Shown here: positions 57,234 to 64,000 of the stretch, in pieces
Layout of the letters: the number at the start of each line of letters is the position of its first letter
Position numbering within the stretch: the stretch's first letter is position 1
From: Methylobacterium sp. BTF04
Lineage (GTDB): Bacteria; Pseudomonadota; Alphaproteobacteria; Rhizobiales; Beijerinckiaceae
Direction: 5' to 3'
DNA length: 64,000 nt
Assembly (NCBI RefSeq): GCF_010692745.1
Contig: NZ_JAAHTB010000019.1
Location: 1 to 64,000, forward strand
Made by a program: the position numbers and the translations under genes
The notes under the pieces: generated by a model
What the model saw: only the letters and a program-made list of their open reading frames with translations
Database searches by the model: none
Told to the model about the DNA's origin: nothing

Positions 57234-58334
57234 ATGGATACCGACGATTCCGGGGCGAGCACTGCTCCGTTGCGCAAGATCATCCACATCGACATGGACG
57301 CGTTCTACGCCTCCGTGGAGCAGCGCGACGACCCTGCCTTGCGCGGAAAACCCATTGCGGTGGGTGGCTCGCGCGAGCGCGGGGTGGTGGCGGCGGCGAG
57401 CTACGAAGCGCGGCCCTTCGGCGTGCGCTCGGCGATGCCCTCCGTCACCGCGCGGCGGCTGTGCCCGGATCTCATCTTCGTGCGTCCGCGTTTCGACGTC
57501 TACCGGGCGATCTCGGAGCAGATCCGGGCGGTCTTCGCCGAGCACACGGCGCTGATCGAGCCGGTGGCTTTCGACGAGGCCTATCTCGACGTCACCCAAA
57601 ACCTCCAGGGCCTGCCCACCGCCACCGAGGTCGCCCGTGCGATCCGCGCCGCCATCCTGGAGCGGACCAGCCTCGTCGCCTCGGCCGGCGTCTCGTACAA
57701 CAAGTTCCTGGCCAAGGTGGCGTCCGACTTCCGCAAGCCCGACGCGCTGTTCGTGATCACGCCCGAGATGGGGCCCCGCTTCGTCGCGGACCTGCCCATC
57801 GGCCGCTTCCACGGGGTCGGTCCGGTCACCGAGGCACGCATGAAGTCGCTCGGCATCGCCACCGGCCGCGATCTGCGCGCGCTGAGCCGAGAGACCCTCA
57901 CGGCGCAGTTCGGTTCCTCGGCGCAGTATTATTACGGGGTGGCGCGCGGCATCGACGAACGCCCGGTGCGGGCCAACCGCATCCGCAAGTCCATCGGCGC
58001 CGAATCGACGTTTTCGGACGATGCCTCGGACTACGCCGTACTCGCCGAACGGCTGGAGCCGATCCTCGACAAGGTCTGGACTGCCTGCACCAGCAAGGAT
58101 GTCCGCGCCCGGAGCGTGACCCTCAAGGTGAAGTTCGCCGATTTCGAGCAGATCACCCGGGCCCGTTCGGTTCCGGGTTTCGTCGCGGACCGGGAGACCC
58201 TGGAGCGGGTCAGCCTAGCGCTGCTGCGCGATGTGTTTCCGCTCCGGCGCAGCGTGCGCCTGCTGGGTGTCTCGCTGTCGGCGTTGCAGCACGGGCCGGC
58301 CGAGGCGCCGCAGCAACTCGGCCTCGGCCTGTGA
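57234..58334 (+). CDS. dinB: DNA polymerase IV
   Basis: 366 residues, a Y-family lesion-bypass polymerase. The catalytic carboxylates are in IHIDMDAFYASVEQRDDP and FDEAYLDVT. The steric-gate region and palm continue GVSYNKFLAKVASDFRKPD, then the helix-hairpin-helix (RFHGVGPVTEARMKSLGI) and little-finger domains. It lacks an obvious beta-clamp motif at the end. No LexA box was seen upstream. Confidence 0.95.
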   Translation: MDTDDSGASTAPLRKIIHIDMDAFYASVEQRDDPALRGKPIAVGGSRERGVVAAASYEARPFGVRSAMPSVTARRLCPDLIFVRPRFDVYRAISEQIRAVFAEHTALIEPVAFDEAYLDVTQNLQGLPTATEVARAIRAAILERTSLVASAGVSYNKFLAKVASDFRKPDALFVITPEMGPRFVADLPIGRFHGVGPVTEARMKSLGIATGRDLRALSRETLTAQFGSSAQYYYGVARGIDERPVRANRIRKSIGAESTFSDDASDYAVLAERLEPILDKVWTACTSKDVRARSVTLKVKFADFEQITRARSVPGFVADRETLERVSLALLRDVFPLRRSVRLLGVSLSALQHGPAEAPQQLGLGL

Positions 58335-58347
58335 CGGGCAGGTGGAT

Positions 58348-59718
58348 CTACAGCAGCGTACCCTTCAGGATCAGCATCGCCACCGAGAAGTAGATCACCA
58401 ATCCGGTGACATCGACGAGGGTCGCCACGAACGGGGCCGAGGCGGTGGCCGGATCGAAGCCGAGGCGCTGGAGCAGGAACGGCAGCATCGAGCCAGTGAG
58501 CGAGCCGAAGGTGACGATGCCGACCAGGGCGGCACCCACCGTCGCCGCCACCAGAGGCCAGTGCACCCCGTAATCGTACAATCCGGTCTTCTGCCAGACC
58601 ACAATGCGGACGATGCCGATCACCCCGAGGATGCCGCCGAGTACGAGGCCGGTGGGCATCTCGCGAAGCGCCACGCGCCACCAGTCGCGCAGGCGGATTT
58701 CGCGCAATGCGAGCGCCCGGATGATCAGAGAGGTCGCCTGGCTGCCCGAATTGCCGCCCGAGCTCATGATGAGCGGGATGAACAGCGTTAGTACGATGGC
58801 CTTCTCGAGCTCGCCCTCGAAGCCCTGCATGGCGGTGGCGGTCATCATCTCGCCGAGGAACAAGGCACAGAGCCAACCGGCTCGCTTCCGGATCATCGTG
58901 AAGAAGCCGATATCCATGTAGGGCTCGGGCAAAGCCTCCATGCCGCCGAAGCGCTGCACGTCCTGCGTCTGCTTCTCGACCATGGCGTCGATCATGTCGT
59001 CGACGGTGACGATGCCGATGACGTGGCCGACCGCATCGATCACCGGCAGCGCCAGGAGGTCGTATTTCGAGATCAGGCGGGCGGCTTCCTCGCGGCTCGC
59101 GGTGGGCGAGACCGCGAGCGGGCGACGGCCCGGCGCCACGCTCAGCACGTTGTCGTCCGGGTTGCCGGAGATCAGGCGGCGTAGCGGAACCGCCTTCGTC
59201 AGGGCGCGGGTGCGCGGATCGAGCACGAAGATCGAGTAGATCGTCTCGCGGGTCTTCTCGACGTGGCGGACATGGTCGAGGGTCTGCTGAATCGTGAAGG
59301 TGCCCGGCACTGTGACGAATTCGGTGGTCATCAGCGAGCCGACGCTCTCCTCGCCGTAGACGCTCAAGCGATCGACGGCACCGCGTGTCTCGGCATCGAG
59401 CCGTGCGCGCAGATCGGAGCGGCCCGGTTCCTCGATCTCGCGAAAGATGTCGGTGATCCGGTCCGCCGACATCCCCGACAGGTAGGAGGCGACGCGGTCG
59501 CGCGGCAGCATTTCGATGATGTCGGCGGCGCAGTCGAGCTCGGGCTGATCCAGCACCTCCACGGCGCGGTCGTGCGGCAGGCCGAGCAGGATGGCGGCGG
59601 CGACCTCGGGCGCCTCCTCGTTCAGGGCCTCGACGATATCGGGTGCACGTTCATCGGCGAGGCGCGCGGCCAGTGCGGACGGATTGACGTTGGCCGGAAA
59701 CGGAGCGGTCTCGCTCAT
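58348..59718 (-). CDS. mgtE: Magnesium transporter MgtE
   Basis: 456 residues. In order: an N-domain of helical repeats, a CBS pair (MTTEFVTVPGTFTIQQTL; IGIVTVDDMID), a linker helix, and five membrane helices. The membrane part has PLIMSSGGNSGSQATSLIIRA, the MgtE pore signature. Cytosolic Mg2+ closes the channel. GAGGTG precedes the ATG at 59718. It converges on dinB with 13 bases between stops. Confidence 0.94.
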   Translation of the reverse strand: MSETAPFPANVNPSALAARLADERAPDIVEALNEEAPEVAAAILLGLPHDRAVEVLDQPELDCAADIIEMLPRDRVASYLSGMSADRITDIFREIEEPGRSDLRARLDAETRGAVDRLSVYGEESVGSLMTTEFVTVPGTFTIQQTLDHVRHVEKTRETIYSIFVLDPRTRALTKAVPLRRLISGNPDDNVLSVAPGRRPLAVSPTASREEAARLISKYDLLALPVIDAVGHVIGIVTVDDMIDAMVEKQTQDVQRFGGMEALPEPYMDIGFFTMIRKRAGWLCALFLGEMMTATAMQGFEGELEKAIVLTLFIPLIMSSGGNSGSQATSLIIRALALREIRLRDWWRVALREMPTGLVLGGILGVIGIVRIVVWQKTGLYDYGVHWPLVAATVGAALVGIVTFGSLTGSMLPFLLQRLGFDPATASAPFVATLVDVTGLVIYFSVAMLILKGTLL

Positions 59719-60226
59719 GGGCACACCTCACTCTGGGCAATGCGGCCGTGGGCGACCGATCGCGGCGAGGCCGCGCAAGCCCTGGTGAGCGTCAGGCGGT
59801 CGAAGCGAGGGCGGCCGCGCACGGCATGGAAGGTCGGTCGGGACTGTCGCTGGGCATCGGATTCGTTGGAGAGGGGGCCATGGGCGCATCGCGCGGAACA
59901 CCGGCAGGCGGCGCGTGAGTGCGCTTCGGTCCGGAAGGCGTCAAGCGGGAAACCGAGTGCTCAACCATTTTGTCGAGGATGCGTGCAGCCCCGCCGCTAC
60001 CGAGCGCGCCGTCCCCAGGATGCAATCGAAGCCGGTGGCCGCGCAAAGTTGGGGATACGGCACCATATCTCTGAAATTCCAGCGAATTCCTGCGAGGATC
60101 GCCGTGGAGAGACCGTTCTGGTGCCCACAATCGCGTTTCTTATGAGAAATATAAGTGTAGGGTCCGCTTGAATTGCGCCCAATGTAATGGCACATAGAGG
60201 GTGTTGAACACGCAAGGAGTTACGCC
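59719..60226. other. Intergenic, pqqA promoter region
   Basis: About 500 bases between mgtE and the first pqqA. The last 120 bases are AT-rich (TTTCTTATGAGAAATATAAG). A possible sigma-70 promoter is TTGAAT (60168-60173), then 17 bases, then CACATA (60191-60196), about 30 bases from the ATG. No gene is seen in the rest. Confidence 0.35.
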
Positions 60227-60316
60227 ATGAAGTGGTCCGCCCCCATCGTCCAGGAAATCTGCGTCGGTATGGAAGTCACCAGCTACGAGTCGGCTGAGAT
60301 CGACACCTTCAACTGA
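60227..60316 (+). CDS. pqqA: PqqA, pyrroloquinoline quinone precursor peptide (copy 1)
   Basis: A 29-residue peptide beginning MKWSAPIVQEICVGMEVTSY and ending DTFN. PqqE cross-links the Glu and Tyr side chains of ExxxY (here Glu16 and Tyr20); these become the PQQ ring, needed by methanol dehydrogenase. Both residues are present. AAGGAG lies nine bases before the ATG. No pqqB, C, D or E follows, so the maturation genes are elsewhere. Confidence 0.93.
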   Translation: MKWSAPIVQEICVGMEVTSYESAEIDTFN

Positions 60317-60375
60317 GCGCACCGGCCCTTCAGGGCTTCAGGTTCGCATTATCCCAACCAACCAGGAGAGACGTC

Positions 60376-60465
60376 ATGAAGTGGTCTGCCCCCATCGTTC
60401 AAGAAATCTGCGTCGGCATGGAAGTCACCAGCTACGAGTCGGCTGAGATCGACACCTTCAACTAA
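60376..60465 (+). CDS. pqqA: PqqA, pyrroloquinoline quinone precursor peptide (copy 2)
   Basis: The protein is identical to copy 1 at all 29 residues. The DNA differs at four synonymous codons (Ser4, Val8, Gln9, Gly14) and in the stop codon (TAA for TGA). It has its own ribosome site (AGGAGAG) and follows after 59 bases, so both sit on one transcript ending at the hairpin 60486-60517. The synonymous changes mean the duplication is not brand new and the peptide is under selection. Confidence 0.93.
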   Translation: MKWSAPIVQEICVGMEVTSYESAEIDTFN

Positions 60466-60485
60466 GAAGGCCGTCTGGTCCGAGA

Positions 60486-60517
60486 GGGGCGTCATCCGAA
60501 GGGATGGCGCCCCTTTT
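60486..60517 (+). terminator. Terminator of the pqqA pair
   Basis: GGGGCGTCATCC (60486-60497) pairs with GGATGGCGCCCC (60502-60513) with one G-T pair, around a GAAG tetraloop, followed by TTTT. A strong intrinsic terminator. Confidence 0.85.
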
Positions 60518-60588
60518 CGTTTGAGCGCTGGGTCCGGTCGGTGCCGGTCGCGCGCCGAGGACGAAATCGCATCACTGACATCCCAACA

Positions 60589-60629
60589 GCGAAAGGCCGG
60601 ACGGCATGCTCTGCCGTCCGGCCTTTCGC
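60589..60629 (-). terminator. Perfect 18-bp hairpin terminator of the LdtR-like gene
   Basis: The arms at 60589-60606 (starting GCGAAAGGCC) and 60612-60629 (ending CCTTTCGC) are exact complements over 18 bases with a 5-base loop. It is placed 20 bases past the regulator's stop. Confidence 0.85.
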
Positions 60630-60649
60630 TGTGCGGCGTGTGCCGGGAT

Positions 60650-61162
60650 CTACAGGCGATAGCGGATCTGATCGGTCCAGAAGCGCTCGAGGCGGTTAAG
60701 CGCCACGTTGAGCCGGCCGAAATCGTCGTCCGAGATGCCGCCGATCGGCTGGATGGTGCGGGCGTGCTTGTCGTAGAGGCTCTCGATGATGTCGTGGATC
60801 TGACGGCCCTTGTCGGTGAGGCTGATTCGCACCGAGCGGCGATCGGTCTTCGAGCGGGCGTGGTGGAGGTATCCGGCCTCGACGAGCTTCTTGACGTTGT
60901 AGGAGACGTTCGAGCCGAGATAGTAGCCCTTGGTGCGCAGCTCGCTCGCGGTCAGCTCCTTGTCGCCGATGTTGTAGAGCAGCAGCGCCTGGACGCTGTT
61001 GACGTCCTCGCGCTCGCGGCGCTCGAACTCGTCCTTGATCACGTCGAGGAGGCGGCGGTGCAGGCGCTCCACGAGATGCAGTGCCTCGAGGTACGAGCCG
61101 TGTGCGGTGCCGGTATCGGCCGAAGTATTGGTCTCGATAACCTTAGCTGCCTGGGACTTCAT
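60650..61162 (-). CDS. MarR-family regulator, LdtR-like
   Basis: 170 residues, winged helix. The core matches LdtR, the rhizobial/Liberibacter MarR-type activator of an L,D-transpeptidase: ALHLVERLHRRLLDVIKDEF, VQALLLYNIGDKELTASELR, the recognition helix YYLGSNVSYNVKKLVEAGYL, and a wing with RSKTDRRSVRISLTDKG. By analogy it may govern cell-wall remodelling under osmotic stress. DUF6163 lies next to it on the same strand, as in other Rhizobiales. Confidence 0.85.
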   Translation of the reverse strand: MKSQAAKVIETNTSADTGTAHGSYLEALHLVERLHRRLLDVIKDEFERREREDVNSVQALLLYNIGDKELTASELRTKGYYLGSNVSYNVKKLVEAGYLHHARSKTDRRSVRISLTDKGRQIHDIIESLYDKHARTIQPIGGISDDDFGRLNVALNRLERFWTDQIRYRL

Positions 61163-61326
61163 CGCGCGCCTCGTCAGGTTTGTTCGTTTCGGAGCCGGTG
61201 TTCTTCGCCACCGCTTATGAAGCCAACCTACGAGTCACGGATGAAAGACGGTTTAAGCGATACGATGAATTTGCGATTTACCTCTGTCGGTAAATACAAG
61301 ATGAAGCGATTATCGTAAGGTCTCGT

Positions 61327-61794
61327 TCACCGAATTTCGCGGGCAGCCAGGAAGGACAGCACGAAGTACAGCGCCACGATGCTTGCCTGTACACCGAGAT
61401 AAGGCGCGGACATCGGCAGCAGATGCGGGGTGAGAACCGCAAGTGTCAGGGCGCTGGTGGCGGCCAGAAGCCAGACGACGCCGCCCCACGCACTGGTGAG
61501 CCACAGGCCCACCGCCGCCATGGCGTCGATCACCGCGAAGTAGACGATCACCGTCTGGCGGCCGATGGGCTCGACCTCGAACGGCCGGGCGCCGGGCATC
61601 ACGTCGAGGATCGAGGCCCAGGTCGCCACCGCCTTGCCGAGCCACAGCAAGGCGGTGAGGCGCATGAACCAGATCAGCACCACGTCCCAGCCGGTCTGCG
61701 TCGCCTGCGGCGAGCGCTCGATCCGGTCGCCGCCGGCCTCGTTCATGCGGCCGCGTGCGTCGCGCAGGCCGCCGACCTTGGTCAGTCCCCTCAC
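61327..61794 (-). CDS. DUF6163 membrane protein
   Basis: 155 residues with four hydrophobic helices (VVLIWFMRLTALLWLGKAVA, VIVYFAVIDAMAAVGLWL, VVWLLAATSALTLAVL and the last near YLGVQASIVALYFVLSFLA). DUF6163 is an uncharacterised alphaproteobacterial family. I prefer the GTG at 61794, since AAGG is correctly spaced from it but touches the ATG at 61800. It lies upstream of ldtR-like with a 160-base gap. Confidence 0.75.
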   Translation of the reverse strand: MRGLTKVGGLRDARGRMNEAGGDRIERSPQATQTGWDVVLIWFMRLTALLWLGKAVATWASILDVMPGARPFEVEPIGRQTVIVYFAVIDAMAAVGLWLTSAWGGVVWLLAATSALTLAVLTPHLLPMSAPYLGVQASIVALYFVLSFLAAREIR

Positions 61795-61810
61795 GTGCAT
61801 CCTTCCCTGT

Positions 61811-62872
61811 TCAGGTGAAACCGGGCTCGAAGCCGTCGAGCGGCGCGAAGGCCGCCTGGACCGCCGCCGGCGAGACGTCCTCCAGGCGCGGCGGCTGCCA
61901 GGCCGGAGCGCCGTCCTTGTCGATCAGCATGGCGCGTACGCCCTCGAAGAAGTCATGACCCTGCATCGCCCGGATCGCGAGGCGGAACTCGGTGAGAATC
62001 GCCTGCGGAAGGGTCAGGTCCGGCCCGCGCCGCATCTGCTCGTGGGCGATGGACAGACTGGTGGGTGAGCGGCTGCGCATCGAGGCCGCTGCATCTGCGG
62101 CGAAGGCGGAGCCGGCGGCAGCGGCCGCATCGAGGCGCGCCAGCACGTCGGCGACACTCTCGCCGGCAAAGGCCCGATCGATGACGGCGCGCTCCTCGAC
62201 CAGCACGCCCGGCGCCGGCTCGGGCGCTGCGTGAGCGCCGAGGATCGTGTCGATCGCCCCTCCCCCGGCCAGAGCCGCGACGAGGGCGTCGAAATCGGTG
62301 GCCGCCGCGTAATGCGTCGCCAGTCCGACGGCGAGTGCATCGCCAGGCCCGATCCGCGCACCGGTGAGCGCGAGGTAAGTCCCGGTCCGGCCGGGAAGGC
62401 GCGGCAGCGCATAGGTCATGCCGACATCGGGAAACAGGCCGATCCCGACCTCGGGCATCGCCAGACCGTAGGAGGCGCAGGCGACCCGGTGGCTGCCGTG
62501 CACCGAGAGTCCGACGCCGCCGCCCATTACGATCCCCTCGATCAGGGAGACGTAGGGCTTCGCGTAGCGTCCGATCAGGGCGATGAGGCTGTATTCCGCG
62601 CGCCAGAAGTCGCGCACTTCGGCATCCTTGCCGGCGCGGTCGAGCATGTAGATCGTGCGGACATCGCCGCCAGCGCAGAATGCGCGCCCACTTGCGCCGC
62701 GCACCACCACCCGGGTGACGTCGTCGTCCTGCGCCCAGGCTTCGAGTTGCGTGTGCAGCACGGCGATCATGACCGGCGTCAGGGCGTTGAGCGCGCGCGG
62801 CCGGTTCAGCGTCACGAGGCCCGCCGCCCCGCGCTGCTCGAACAGGATGTCCGCTTCGTCCGCCTCCGCCAT
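61811..62872 (-). CDS. 3-hydroxyisobutyryl-CoA hydrolase-like (crotonase family)
   Basis: 353 residues, longer than ordinary enoyl-CoA hydratase and matching the HIBCH type of valine breakdown. Oxyanion-hole segments are present: GRAFCAGGDVRTIY and GIVMGGGVGLSVHGSHRVA. The family motif MPEVGIGLFPDVG follows. The C-terminal helical half (ILTEFRLAIRAMQGHDFFEG) is the HIBCH extension, ending DGFEPGFT. A GTG one codon earlier is an alternative start. No other valine genes are nearby. Confidence 0.85.
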   Translation of the reverse strand: MAEADEADILFEQRGAAGLVTLNRPRALNALTPVMIAVLHTQLEAWAQDDDVTRVVVRGASGRAFCAGGDVRTIYMLDRAGKDAEVRDFWRAEYSLIALIGRYAKPYVSLIEGIVMGGGVGLSVHGSHRVACASYGLAMPEVGIGLFPDVGMTYALPRLPGRTGTYLALTGARIGPGDALAVGLATHYAAATDFDALVAALAGGGAIDTILGAHAAPEPAPGVLVEERAVIDRAFAGESVADVLARLDAAAAAGSAFAADAAASMRSRSPTSLSIAHEQMRRGPDLTLPQAILTEFRLAIRAMQGHDFFEGVRAMLIDKDGAPAWQPPRLEDVSPAAVQAAFAPLDGFEPGFT

Positions 62873-63022
62873 CACTCGACTCTCTCCCGGGAGCGCTGCT
62901 TAGACGAAGTTTCGGCGGCCCTCGTCAATCTCCGCCGCATCGGCCACCCTGCGGCGCAACTGCGGCTTCCTGTTGGTTTTGCGGATGTGTTACGCCGCTT
63001 GCCGTCCTCGAAGCCGGGGTGA

Positions 63023-64000
<978 letters not shown>

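Overview
The window is chromosomal DNA of a high-GC alphaproteobacterium, most likely Methylobacterium or Methylorubrum (inference). Supporting signs are two 29-residue PqqA precursor genes, a formaldehyde-activating-enzyme (Fae) homologue, a NepR-like anti-sigma peptide, a MucR-type regulator, an LdtR/DUF6163 pair, an NDUFS4-type complex I subunit and a cyo quinol oxidase followed by SURF1. Nearly all of it reads as stable core genome with short intergenic gaps.

Layout. 1-2.1 kb: a decayed IS1182-type transposase start, a diguanylate cyclase and tRNA-Arg. 2.2-11.7 kb: an FAD-linked 2-hydroxyacid dehydrogenase, a NepR-like peptide, a CNNM/CorC transporter, a MucR-like regulator, argC, rplM-rpsI, a thioesterase and a CoA-binding protein. 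11.7-14.7 kb: a clearly AT-rich island carrying one helicase/nuclease reading frame cut in two by a single in-frame TAA; this is the most unusual locus here. 14.7-23.4 kb: an MHS transporter, two O-acetylhomoserine sulfhydrylase paralogues around a receiver-only response regulator, a GGDEF-EAL protein, trmJ and the Fae homologue. 23.8-26.4 kb: three Tad-type pseudopilin-like or vWA proteins. 26.5-38.3 kb: icd, a LOV hybrid kinase, glgX, a spore-photoproduct-lyase-like radical SAM protein, a deaminase, NDUFS4, tRNA-Pro(TGG), PilZ, small proteins, a GST and a metallo-hydrolase. 38.4-49.2 kb: a glycosyltransferase, a rhodanese, an RND pump, tRNA-Pro(GGG), an HD-GYP protein, a receiver-GGDEF protein and a second MHS transporter. 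49.5-54.7 kb: cyoABCD-SURF1. 54.8-64 kb: DUF4188/TetR with two matching operators, a DHH phosphoesterase, dinB, mgtE, tandem orphan pqqA, ldtR-like, DUF6163, a 3-hydroxyisobutyryl-CoA hydrolase-like gene and the start of hemB.

How the genes connect. Cyclic-di-GMP signalling is dense: three GGDEF proteins, one of them with EAL, plus one HD-GYP and one PilZ protein. Fae and PqqA belong to C1 metabolism, Fae for formaldehyde capture and PqqA as precursor of the methanol dehydrogenase cofactor. The cyo genes and SURF1 form one terminal-oxidase unit. All product names rest on motif and family recognition by eye; no database search was run.
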